Of a DNA stretch of 64,000 bases, positions 18,481-26,540 are shown one piece after another (within the stretch, counting starts at the first letter, position 1; the number at the start of each line of letters is the position of its first letter). The notes under the pieces are model-generated. The model worked only from the letters and a program-made list of their open reading frames with translations. It was not told the origin of the DNA and made no database searches. The stretch is from Peribacillus sp. FSL P2-0133 (GTDB lineage Bacteria > Bacillota > Bacilli > Bacillales > DSM-1321): positions 4,710,001-4,774,000 of the forward strand of contig NZ_CP150254.1 of NCBI RefSeq assembly GCF_037975445.1, given 5' to 3'. The translations under genes and the position numbers were made by a program.

Positions 18481-18720
18481 ATAGAACACCTCAGCTTTAA
18501 GATATATTTTAAAATAATAAATGTCACTGGTTTATTGTTCCAATTAGCAACAAGAATGTTGAAACAAAATCCGCAAAGATATTCTTTTACACTTTTAAAA
18601 TAATAGATGGTCCTTAAGTTAACTAAATTGGTTAACTTTTTTTATTACGTTTCTCCCTGGATGAATTACAGGGCTAGTTTCGCAGTATTTGTCTTATGCT
18701 TAACATTAGATTATCTTTCC

Positions 18721-18812
18721 TTCTTCAACTATCCTGCCCCGTTAGTTGCATAAAGAAAGAGCTGCCATAAAGACAGCTCAGATCTTCAGCTAACGCACTC
18801 GTTAGTTTAAGT
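18721..18812 (-). repeat. 3'-end intergenic repeat, copy 8
   Basis: 'CTTCAACTATCCTGCCCCGTTAG', 'AAGAGCTGCCATAAAGACAGCTC', 'CTTCAGCTAACGCACTCGTTAG'. It follows the terminator of the PBP gene. Confidence 0.85.
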
Positions 18813-18848
18813 AGAAACCCTCACACTCTCTTATGTGTATCATAAAAA

Positions 18849-18875
18849 AGGATGGAACCAATGCGATTCCATCCT
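18849..18875 (-). terminator. Terminator of the class A PBP gene
   Basis: AGGATGGAA and TTCCATCCT form a perfect stem with a nine-base loop, followed on the minus strand by TTTTTATG. It begins nine bases after the stop codon. Confidence 0.85.
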
Positions 18876-18883
18876 AAAAATCT

Positions 18884-21142
18884 TTATTGTTTGTGTTGCT
18901 TTTCCTCTTGTTGTTTATGCTTCTCTTCCTTTTGTTTGTGTTGCTTTTCCTCTTTTTGTTTATGCTTCTCTTCCTTTTGTTGTTTATGCTTCTCTTCCTT
19001 TTGTTTGTGTTGCTTTTCCTCTTGTTGTTTAGGCTTCTCTTCCTCTTGTTTATGTTTTTTACCCTCTTTATTTCCACCAATATCCAATGATTTTTCTTTA
19101 TTATTTTTTGTAACTGGTGGAGCTTCTTCAGGATTTGCACCTTTAATGAACAGTTCATTATTCACCCGGTATACATCACTAGGCTGCTGGAAGCTACTTT
19201 GGTCTGTTCCAAACGCTTCCAGCATGGCCTTAAACATTTGGTGCGAGATTTTAGTTGAATTTCCATCCATATAATTACCTGGACCATTTTTAGTATATCC
19301 AGTCCAAACCGCCATAGTGTATTGCGGTGTATAACCAGCGAACCAACTATCATTTACCGCACCGGTTGGATATCCATATTGTGCTCTGGTTTTACTGTCA
19401 AAATTGGTTGTGCCAGTTTTTCCAGCCACATCTAGTCCAAGGACATTTGCTGTTTTTCCTGTACCAGATTTTACGACTGTCCGTAACATATCCGTCACCA
19501 AATAAGCTGTGTAATCATGCATAGCACGTTTTGGCTTTGGAGTTAAATTAACAACTCTGCCATCAGGATAGACAACTTTACGAACAAAATGTGGTGTATT
19601 GTATTCACCGTTATTTCCAAAAGCACTATATGCCCCTGCCAACTCTAATGGATTAACCGTATTACTTCCAATCGCATATGATTCGTACACCTTATTATTA
19701 TTAAAAGTAATACCCAGATTTTCTGCAAAATTTTGTGCTTTATCCATCCCTACATCTTGAAGGGTAAGAAGTGCTGGAATATTGTATGACCATTGAAGTG
19801 CTGTTCTAATCGACATCATTCCGTGATATTGATGATCCCAGTTAGAAATAGACTGACCATTTGAGTAGGTTATCTCATGATCATTAATTTGGTGTGCTGT
19901 AGACCATTTTGAATTTTCAATAGCCGGACCATAATCAAAGACTGGCTTGAAAGTAGATCCTGGTTGACGTTTAATATCAACCGCAAAGTTGTTGCCTCGG
20001 AAGGAAGCTTTATATTGGTTTCGACCGCTTCCAATAGCTCGAACTTCTCCTGTTTTTGTATCTGAAAATACGAAGGCTCCTTGAAAATTGTCATTTGGAT
20101 AAGAAATAATCGTATCGGTGTTCATTATTTTGTCCGCATAGGTCTGAGCTTTTGGATCTAGCGTCGTATAAATAGATAATCCATCCGAACTGATATCTAC
20201 ATTTTTCAGCTTTCTTTCAACTTCTTTTACAACAGCGTCCAAAAACGCCTCGTACGGCATTCCTTGCTGTTTCGTTTTTGGAACAAGTCCTGCTGTAACT
20301 GAAACCTTCTTTGCATCCTCCAATTGCTTTTTCGTAATATACCCTTGTTTATACATAGCTTCTAAAACAATATTACGACGATTTGTTGCAGCTTTCACAT
20401 GTTCGGGTTCAGTGGGATCGTAATTACTTGGACTCTGTGGGAGCCCCGCCAACATAGCGGCCTCCGGAAGCGTTAATTTATTTAGATGATCGGCATCGAT
20501 TCCGTAGTAATTTTTGGCGGCAGCTGCTACACCATATGTCCCGTCTCCAAGGTATATCTTATTTAAATACATCATTAAGATTTGATGTTTGGAATACTTT
20601 TGCTCAAGCTGATAGGCCAAGCTCCATTCCTGTACCTTCCGCTTTATTGTTTTCTGAGGTGACAAAAAGGAGTTTTTAATGACCTGCTGTGTAATGGTAC
20701 TTCCGCCTTGAGATCCGAAATCCCCTTTTAGGTTCTTGGAGATTGCTCTCGCAGTTCCTTTTATATCAATGCCATTGTGTTCATAAAAATGTGCATCCTC
20801 CGTGGCAATGAAAGCATGTTCCAACATTTTTGGAACTTGAGAATACTCAATTTTTGTCCGCTTTTCTTTACCATATTCGTAAAGGAAATTCCCGTTTTTA
20901 TCGTATAATTTGGTAGAAAGCGGATCGACTAGTTTTGAAGCATCTATTTTAGGTGCATCCTTAATCATTGCTGCAACCGTAACTGCCCCTATTCCAATTG
21001 AAACAACACCTAACAGTAAAAACCAAAGTAAAACTTTATTCAAGAAAGACCTTCTTTTAGGGGAATTTTTATCTTTTTTTTGATCTTGTTTTGTTTTTTC
21101 CACTTGTTTTCGTTCCTGACGAGAACGATACGTTTCTGACAT
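18884..21142 (-). CDS. Class A penicillin-binding protein (PBP1A family)
   Basis: A 752-residue bifunctional peptidoglycan synthase: a basic cytoplasmic tail, one membrane helix (about 36-60), a glycosyltransferase domain (Glu115 in 'ATEDAHFYEHNG', 'GGSTITQQVIKN', 'KYSKHQILMMYLN') and a transpeptidase domain with active-site Ser396 in 'GSTFK', Ser452 in 'SYN' and Lys575 in 'KTGTT'. GGGAGAG precedes the ATG. The last 60 residues are a low-complexity run of Lys, Glu, Gln and His built from repeats such as 'KEEKHKQQ' and 'EEKQHKQ', encoded by short DNA repeats. That tail faces the wall and is probably disordered and of variable length. Confidence 0.95.
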   Translation of the reverse strand: MSETYRSRQERKQVEKTKQDQKKDKNSPKRRSFLNKVLLWFLLLGVVSIGIGAVTVAAMIKDAPKIDASKLVDPLSTKLYDKNGNFLYEYGKEKRTKIEYSQVPKMLEHAFIATEDAHFYEHNGIDIKGTARAISKNLKGDFGSQGGSTITQQVIKNSFLSPQKTIKRKVQEWSLAYQLEQKYSKHQILMMYLNKIYLGDGTYGVAAAAKNYYGIDADHLNKLTLPEAAMLAGLPQSPSNYDPTEPEHVKAATNRRNIVLEAMYKQGYITKKQLEDAKKVSVTAGLVPKTKQQGMPYEAFLDAVVKEVERKLKNVDISSDGLSIYTTLDPKAQTYADKIMNTDTIISYPNDNFQGAFVFSDTKTGEVRAIGSGRNQYKASFRGNNFAVDIKRQPGSTFKPVFDYGPAIENSKWSTAHQINDHEITYSNGQSISNWDHQYHGMMSIRTALQWSYNIPALLTLQDVGMDKAQNFAENLGITFNNNKVYESYAIGSNTVNPLELAGAYSAFGNNGEYNTPHFVRKVVYPDGRVVNLTPKPKRAMHDYTAYLVTDMLRTVVKSGTGKTANVLGLDVAGKTGTTNFDSKTRAQYGYPTGAVNDSWFAGYTPQYTMAVWTGYTKNGPGNYMDGNSTKISHQMFKAMLEAFGTDQSSFQQPSDVYRVNNELFIKGANPEEAPPVTKNNKEKSLDIGGNKEGKKHKQEEEKPKQQEEKQHKQKEEKHKQQKEEKHKQKEEKQHKQKEEKHKQQEEKQHKQ

Positions 21143-21208
21143 TAATCTTCTCTCCCATATTCAAGTTATTCAACAAAATTGAAGAAAACTATGCAAAGAA
21201 ATAACCTT

Positions 21209-21463
21209 TTATTTACTCACTAGCCATTGATGGTCAGTATGGTATTTATAACAATGCATTTCATGCAAAACCTGTATATAACGAATTAAGGAAGAATTTA
21301 TCCTATATTCTCCTTGGTCGGTTTTCGCAATAAAATAATCACTTCGTACTATCTTATCTAATGCATCTTGTAGAACGTCTTCCTTCTTTACATCTGGCCC
21401 TTTTAATATTTTTTCTCGTTTAATATCATTTTCCAAGGTATAACAAACAATAAATTTCTTCAA
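21209..21463 (-). CDS. Small hypothetical protein
   Basis: An 84-residue protein. TTG at 21463 follows AGGGGG by about seven bases and begins 'KKFIVCYTLENDIKREK', so I prefer it to the longer reading. It has a beta-alpha-like pattern, no hydrophobic segment, and 'DQGEYRINSSLIRYIQVLHE' near the end. No family recognised. It lies 66 bp upstream of the PBP gene on the same strand and could be co-transcribed. Confidence 0.6.
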   Translation of the reverse strand: MKKFIVCYTLENDIKREKILKGPDVKKEDVLQDALDKIVRSDYFIAKTDQGEYRINSSLIRYIQVLHEMHCYKYHTDHQWLVSK

Positions 21464-21962
21464 ATTAAATCCCCCTTTCGAGAACAACTACTGATTGTCT
21501 TAAGTAGGGAAACACGTCTACTTATTTGAAGCGAAGAGTCTTAAAATTTATACACTGAATAAGAATGCAATTATCGACCAGCTTTGTCTTTCAAAGACGT
21601 TATATATGAAGCAAATACCCATGTTGATAAAATGGTGGATAGCATTCCTACTATTTTTGAAAAATACCTTTGTGTACCATCTATAAATATTTCATGAATA
21701 TCATAGATTACAGCCTAAAAAGATATATATCAAAGCGTGTATAGAAAATTTCTTTTTTTTCAGTCCATTACACAGTCCGTTTATATTAATTCGAAAGGAA
21801 CCTTAGTATTAAGGGGGCAAAAATATTTAATCCTCGATGCCCCCCTCTATATACAGACCAAATCTGCACTTTAGTCAATAAAAAAGCCACCAATTATGGC
21901 AGCTGGATCTTCGACTTTTGTTCCCGTTTAAGCACATTCTCTTTTTCTATATATTATGTTCG
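21464..21962. other. Gene-free stretch with one GC-rich hairpin
   Basis: No supported gene. GGGGGCA (21813-21819) and TGCCCCC (21838-21844) form a stem with an 18-base loop, without a T-run. Near 21885-21905 a short piece resembling the AAGCCACCAATT...GGCAGCT parts of the intergenic repeats is visible. The right end holds the weak promoter proposed for the small RNA. Confidence 0.5.
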
Positions 21963-22082
21963 TTTTACGTAATAACCTGGATAACTTACCTATCTATAGG
22001 TCATCCAAGAGACACCCTAAGGATCTTGGTGTTTGTCTGAATCCATCCTTGAAGCTTTTCAGGGATGGATTTTTATTTTTTA
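21963..22082 (+). ncRNA. Candidate small RNA with three hairpins
   Basis: About 120 bp on the plus strand with no ORF. Hairpin 1 pairs GGAT/ATCC outside and ACCTAT/ATAGGT inside (21979-22006). Hairpin 2 pairs GACACC with GGTGTTTGTC (22011-22037). Hairpin 3 is a strong terminator, ATCCATCCTTGAA with TTCAGGGATGGAT (22041-22070), followed by TTTTATTTTTTAC. A possible promoter is TTTAAG at 21927 and TATATT at 21950 with a 17-bp spacer; the -35 is weak. No known RNA family was recognised. Confidence 0.45.
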
Positions 22083-22152
22083 CTTTTCTTAGCTGAATAA
22101 TATGTCTCAAGAGCGACTTAAAAGAGAGCTGGATTTTTACCCGTCTTAATTG

Positions 22153-22240
22153 CACTAAACTGCCCCTTTAGTTCCATAAAAAAAGAGCTGCCTTAAAGAC
22201 AGCTCCGATCTTCAGCTAACGCACCCGTTAGTTCATTAAG
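22153..22240 (-). repeat. 3'-end intergenic repeat, copy 9
   Basis: 'CTGCCCCTTTAGTTCC', 'AAAGAGCTGCCTTAAAGACAGCT', 'CTTCAGCTAACGCACCCGTTAG'. It follows the LysE-family gene and its terminator. Confidence 0.85.
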
Positions 22241-22291
22241 GATTTACTCAAACATAAAAAAGCCAACAGATTATTCAAAAGGAATAAGCAG

Positions 22292-22325
22292 AAAACCCTT
22301 CAGAGTATATTCTGAAAGGTTTTTT
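22292..22325. terminator. Terminator of the LysE-family gene
   Basis: AAAACCCTTCAGA pairs with TCTGAAAGGTTTT (one mismatch), about 65 bp beyond the stop. T-runs lie on both sides. Confidence 0.75.
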
Positions 22326-22388
22326 GCTTATAAATCGACTTAAACCTTATATAACATTTATGAGGGGGGCCATGCTTATTAAATGTTA

Positions 22389-23018
22389 TTAAGGAGCTTT
22401 TGTTTGCAGTAGCTTTAACCCCATGCCAATAAAAATTATTCCTGTTATTTTGTTTAAAATCATTCCTACCTTTTGGTTTCCTCTTAGCTTTTTTGTAGCA
22501 TACGAAGAGAAAGTTGCAATAAATAGACACCATAGAAATCCAGTGAATGTAAAAGTAAGTCCTAAAATGATAAAAGGAATAGGACCTGAAACCTTTGTAT
22601 CTATAAATTGCGGGAGAAACGCAATGAAAAATAAAGAAACTTTTGGGTTAGTTAGACTTGTTAAAAGTCCTTGTATATATAACTTTCTGATGTTTAATTT
22701 ACTGGTTGGAGCAATATCAAAACTTGCATTTGTTTTATCGATCAACATTCTAATTCCCAAATACATCAAATAAATAACACCAACAATTTTAATTGTGTTA
22801 AATAAAATAACAGATTTTGTAAGAATGATTGATAAACCCAAAGCAACAAATAACGTATGGATTAAAGATCCTGTAATAATACCAAAAACAGAATAAACAC
22901 CTGCTTGTCTTCCTTGTGAAATACTTCTTCCCACAATATACATTGTGTCTGCACCAGGAATAAGATTTAATAGAATTCCTGTTAGTAAAAATACCTCGTA
23001 ATTAATGATTCCGTACAT
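22389..23018 (-). CDS. LysE/RhtB-family amino acid exporter
   Basis: A 209-residue inner-membrane protein with about six hydrophobic helices. The family signature is clear: 'LLNLIPGADTMYIVGRSISQGRQAG' near residue 17 and 'GLLTSLTNPKVSLFFIAFLPQF' in the middle, the usual 'NPK' motif. Proteins of this family export lysine, homoserine, threonine or related amino acids by proton exchange; the substrate here is unknown. AAGAGGTG precedes the ATG by six bases. It is monocistronic. Confidence 0.92.
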   Translation of the reverse strand: MYGIINYEVFLLTGILLNLIPGADTMYIVGRSISQGRQAGVYSVFGIITGSLIHTLFVALGLSIILTKSVILFNTIKIVGVIYLMYLGIRMLIDKTNASFDIAPTSKLNIRKLYIQGLLTSLTNPKVSLFFIAFLPQFIDTKVSGPIPFIILGLTFTFTGFLWCLFIATFSSYATKKLRGNQKVGMILNKITGIIFIGMGLKLLQTKAP

Positions 23019-23159
23019 TTTAGCACCTCTTTTAATTTTTTTGGTGCCCTTATTGATATTAAATAAAATTGTATGAAAAGAAAAGATTTTTTGTTTTTTT
23101 TATACTTCTCTTAAAGTTATATGACGATTCAAATTGCTTCTTAACATATCTCCTTACGC

Positions 23160-23247
23160 AACTAACCTGCCCCGTTAGTTGCATAAAGAAAAAGCTGCCT
23201 TAAAGACAGCTCCAATCTTCAGCTAACGCACCCGTTAGTTCATTAAG
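23160..23247 (-). repeat. 3'-end intergenic repeat, copy 10
   Basis: Consensus-like: 'CTGCCCCGTTAGTTGC', 'AAAAAGCTGCCTTAAAGACAGCT', 'CTTCAGCTAACGCACCCGTTAG'. It overlaps the end of the doubtful ORF 23243-23500. Confidence 0.85.
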
Positions 23248-23500
23248 AAAAAGGTGCCGCAGCCCCCCTTGTTAAACTCAAGCATCCGTTACTTGAAGAA
23301 AAGTGATCCAAAAATTTAATCCTTCCACTAGCTTTAAGCCACAGAAATAAAGAGCTTACTCTATCTACGATGGCATTGACAGTAGAAACTTTAAGGTCAT
23401 CATCTACATATTCATAATCTAGCATCTCTACATTTTCGTAAAATCTATACGGGTTCTTGAGCCTTAATTTGAAGTTAGTTAGAACATCAGGTTTAGGCAC
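23243..23500 (-). pseudogene. Coding-like fragment, unknown
   Basis: An 85-codon frame starting at GTG without a convincing ribosome site. The part 'RLKNPYRFYENVEMLDYEYV' to 'VDRVSSLFLWLKASGRIKF' looks like real protein, but the last 20 or so codons run into repeat sequence. It is probably a gene fragment. No family recognised. Confidence 0.35.
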
Positions 23501-23515
23501 CCGTAATGGATGCCT

Positions 23516-23640
23516 TTAAATAGCCGAACTATCTTGTATTTCATTTTCTTTATAGAAGTCCTTTGGCAATATAACGGTAAAATCATGCGTTATTTTAAGA
23601 TCTAGTTTAATACTTCCAGCAGGGATAAACACTAAAAGTC
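23516..23640 (-). pseudogene. Coding-like C-terminal fragment, unknown
   Basis: A frame without start codon reads 'VFIPAGSIKLDLKITHDFTV' and 'ILPKDFYKENEIQDSSAI' before a stop. Codon use looks genuine but no family was recognised. It lies between the regulator's terminator and the fragment at 23243-23500 and may derive from the same lost gene. Confidence 0.3.
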
Positions 23641-23641
23641 T

Positions 23642-23663
23642 AAAAACACCCGAAAAATGGGTG
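23642..23663 (-). terminator. Terminator of the 23.7-kb regulator
   Basis: CACCC-GAAAAAT-GGGTG with TTTTTAGAC following on the minus strand; it starts immediately after the stop codon. Confidence 0.75.
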
Positions 23664-24959
23664 CTATTTTAAACGATAAATTTTACTTGGTCTTCCTCGA
23701 GAAGAATAAGATTCCTCACCAATGATTTCTGCTAAATCAACTTCACATAAACTTACTACAATACGCCGTGCATTGCTTTCATCCCAATAGAGATGCGTTG
23801 TTAAATCTTTTATTGTAAAATCGTTCAGTTTCAATCTGTTAACTAAAGCATATAATTTATTATAATTTTTCACACTTATTTTGGCTTTTTTTAGTTTTTC
23901 CATAAAATCCTTGTCATCTATCCGGTAAGAAAAACGCAATTCTTCCTCTTCACCCGCAGACTCAATCATTGTTCCGTCCTCTTGTACAATGACGATGCCC
24001 TTCTCTGACTTTTCTTTTGAAAGTTGGATCGCACGCTGAGCGTTTATTTCTGCTGAGTGAAGTGTTTGACCATATCCAATTCCTACGGTTACAGTAGCAT
24101 TGGATTCATTTGACAACAGAAAGACAGTATCTTTTAAATCTTTGATTTTGGATTCAATTGTTCCCCGTGTACTAAAGATAAAGTAACGGCCGTTTCCCTT
24201 CTCAACTAATGACCCCTCCAATTGTTCGCAAAATCTAAGAAGAGTTTCTTTTAGTTTTATCTCTAAAAATTGTAGATGGTACGAGCTTTTAGCTTTCTCA
24301 AATATTTTCTCAAAATGTTCAATTTCAATAATTTGAACACCAATTTGGGTGTCTCTAAAGTAAAAAGTTCTCGATTTTTCTGCAAGAATTCTTAATGATT
24401 GGCGAATTTCCATATCAGTTGTAGATATTCGATAGGTTGGTACTCCTGCTTCTTTTAAATTTAGATATACAGCCTCGAAGCAAGTTATTGCACCTTCCGT
24501 TTTTCCGGCTTTCCACAAATCAAGATGGAATGCGATTAATTCTTCCGTGCTTGAATTAACATTGAAGTTTTTTATATACATTTCTTTTGGAGTAATATCA
24601 ATTTGTTTTAACGCCTGCTCTAAATGGGTTGTAGTTATTTCATCGATGCTTACTTTACTTAAAAATTCCTTTTGGAAATATCCCATATGCAAAAGGCTTT
24701 TATAGATGCCTGATTCAGTATGATGAATATATAATAGGTTTTCCCCTATTCCCACAGTATTTTTTGCAACCATATATGAAATTTGGCCTGAAAAAAACCA
24801 GACATCCACATTTTTATTGAATTCCAAAACGATTTTTTCAGTTTCTCTGAAATCCTCATATGGGTAGGCTTTAAATTCCATGATCGACTCATATTCTTTA
24901 CCTAAATTAATAATGCGCTCAACTGATGAATTAGGACCAACTATCCCAATTTTATACAT
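23664..24959 (-). CDS. Large regulator: sensor-like N-terminus, degenerate nucleotide-cyclase-like middle, C-terminal HTH
   Basis: A 431-residue cytoplasmic protein. The N-terminal 120 residues ('KIGIVGPNSSVERIINLGKE', 'NVDVWFFSGQISYMV') resemble Rossmann-like ligand-sensing domains such as PrpR_N. The region around 275-330 contains 'TVTVGIGYGQTLHSAEINAQRAIQLSK', the pattern of GGDEF/GGDN-like domains that have lost the catalytic loop. The C-terminus ('LNDFTIKDLTTHLYWDESNARRI', 'SYSSRGRPSKIYRLK') is a winged-helix-like DNA-binding part. It follows the permease and lyase genes but has its own terminator between, so it is probably their specific regulator. The domain assignments are moderate; the role is inference. 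Confidence 0.65.
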   Translation of the reverse strand: MYKIGIVGPNSSVERIINLGKEYESIMEFKAYPYEDFRETEKIVLEFNKNVDVWFFSGQISYMVAKNTVGIGENLLYIHHTESGIYKSLLHMGYFQKEFLSKVSIDEITTTHLEQALKQIDITPKEMYIKNFNVNSSTEELIAFHLDLWKAGKTEGAITCFEAVYLNLKEAGVPTYRISTTDMEIRQSLRILAEKSRTFYFRDTQIGVQIIEIEHFEKIFEKAKSSYHLQFLEIKLKETLLRFCEQLEGSLVEKGNGRYFIFSTRGTIESKIKDLKDTVFLLSNESNATVTVGIGYGQTLHSAEINAQRAIQLSKEKSEKGIVIVQEDGTMIESAGEEEELRFSYRIDDKDFMEKLKKAKISVKNYNKLYALVNRLKLNDFTIKDLTTHLYWDESNARRIVVSLCEVDLAEIIGEESYSSRGRPSKIYRLK

Positions 24960-25122
24960 ATTTTTCTCCTTAGTTCAAAAACTTAATTACTTTAATCTTA
25001 TCTTTAAAATGAAAGAAATTAAAGTTTAATCCTTCTTCTATTGGAAAAACATTTATCACAAGACATTGTATTTCTTGATTTAAAGGGGAGTTGAGTTTGA
25101 TTATGTGTTTTTTAAAAATCTA

Positions 25123-25169
25123 AAGAGCTATTAGCATAGGTCGTACTTATCCTCTATGCAATAGCTCTT
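25123..25169 (-). terminator. Terminator of the permease-lyase operon
   Basis: AAGAGCTATTAGCATAG pairs with CTATGCAATAGCTCTT (one bulge) around a 14-base loop, and TTTAGATTTTT follows on the minus strand. It separates the argH-like gene from the regulator gene. Confidence 0.85.
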
Positions 25170-25187
25170 AAATTGGAAAAAACTAGA

Positions 25188-26507
25188 TTATTTTAACAAG
25201 TTCACCTTAATGCCTTTATTTAATATATTTTGATAATCAATAAAGTTATATAAGTCCCCTTCAATTAATGGATTTAAGCTCTTCAATTCGTCTAGAGTCA
25301 ACTCTTCTATTGCTTTATTATGATCTTCACAATAAATGACAATAGAACCAACGATACTGTGGGCGTCTCTGAACGCAACCCCTTTGCTAACTAAATAATC
25401 AGCGACTTCTGTTGCATTGAGAAAGCCATATTTTACAGCTTTTTTCATATTTTCAGTATTCACCTTCATGGTAGAAATCATATTGGACATAATTTCTAGA
25501 CAAGACAAAACTGTATCCAATGCATCAAAAAATGGTTCTTTATCTTCCTGCATATCTTTATTATAAGCCAATGGTAACCCTTTCATAGTTGTTAAAAGTG
25601 AAGTAAGAGAACCATATACTCTTCCTGTTTTTCCTCTTATAAGCTCTGCTGCATCAGGATTTTTCTTTTGAGGCATAATGCTACTACCTGTAGAATATGC
25701 GTCATCAATACTAATAAATTTAAACTCTTGACTGCTCCATAAAATCAGTTCTTCACTTAATCTGCTTAAATGCATCATGATGATCGAAAAACTGGACATT
25801 AACTCTAAAAGGTAATCTCTATCACTAACACCATCGAGGAAATTGTTTACAGGTTTTGAAAATCCTAACTCCTCTGCTGTCATTTCTCGGTCTATAACAT
25901 GAGTTGTCCCTGCCAATGCTCCACACCCCAGTGGACTTTCGTTCAAAATTTCAATTGCATTAAGAACTCTTTTTCTGTCCCTATCCAGCATATTAAAGTA
26001 GGCCATTAAATGGTGCTTAAGAGTTACTACTTGAGCTCGCTGTAGATGGGTGTATCCGGGCATAATCACATTGTTTGCTTTTGCCTTTTCTTCCAGGTTA
26101 TTTTGAAGTTCTTCAATATACTCGATCACTTCTAACGCCTTATTTTTAGCGTAAAGCCTGATATCTAAAGCAACTTGATCATTTCGACTTCTTGCTGTAT
26201 GGAGTTTTTTTGCTGTTTCACCTATTCGTTCTGTTAATGTTGCTTCAACAAAACTATGAATATCTTCAAAATCCCCTTCGATCACTAATGTTCCGCTCTC
26301 GATATCTTCCAATATAGAAAGAAGTGACTTAATAATACTTTCTCCTTCTTCCTTGGTAAGCAATTCACATTTCACAAGCATATTTACATGTGCAATACTC
26401 CCTTTAATATCTTCAGAATAAAGTCTCATATCAACATGAAGAGAACTATTAAAGTCCTCCATTAATTTATTTTCTTCTTTTCTAAAACGTCCACCCCAAA
26501 GCTTCAT
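25188..26507 (-). CDS. argH: Argininosuccinate lyase (ArgH) or close paralogue
   Basis: A 439-residue member of the fumarase/aspartase superfamily with all argininosuccinate lyase landmarks: the start 'KLWGGRF', 'KLHTARSRNDQVALD', 'MPGYTHLQRAQ' (His154), 'SPLGCGALAGTTHVIDRE' and the flexible loop 'GSSIMPQKKNPD' (catalytic Ser about 275-276). It eliminates fumarate from argininosuccinate or a similar N-substituted aspartate. The ATG at 26507 has GGAG eight bases upstream. No argG is adjacent; instead the gene follows an amino acid permease with 33 bp between them and precedes a large regulator. This context suits catabolism of an imported N-(carboxyalkyl)aspartate, as known for EDDS lyase, more than arginine biosynthesis. 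Confidence 0.85.
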   Translation of the reverse strand: MKLWGGRFRKEENKLMEDFNSSLHVDMRLYSEDIKGSIAHVNMLVKCELLTKEEGESIIKSLLSILEDIESGTLVIEGDFEDIHSFVEATLTERIGETAKKLHTARSRNDQVALDIRLYAKNKALEVIEYIEELQNNLEEKAKANNVIMPGYTHLQRAQVVTLKHHLMAYFNMLDRDRKRVLNAIEILNESPLGCGALAGTTHVIDREMTAEELGFSKPVNNFLDGVSDRDYLLELMSSFSIIMMHLSRLSEELILWSSQEFKFISIDDAYSTGSSIMPQKKNPDAAELIRGKTGRVYGSLTSLLTTMKGLPLAYNKDMQEDKEPFFDALDTVLSCLEIMSNMISTMKVNTENMKKAVKYGFLNATEVADYLVSKGVAFRDAHSIVGSIVIYCEDHNKAIEELTLDELKSLNPLIEGDLYNFIDYQNILNKGIKVNLLK

Positions 26508-26540
26508 AACCATTTCTCCTTTTGTAAAATGAAGTTGCAT

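Noticed and set aside
18835..19274. Leu/Phe/Cys-rich ORFs on the plus strand
   Set aside because: They are antisense translations of the low-complexity PBP tail.
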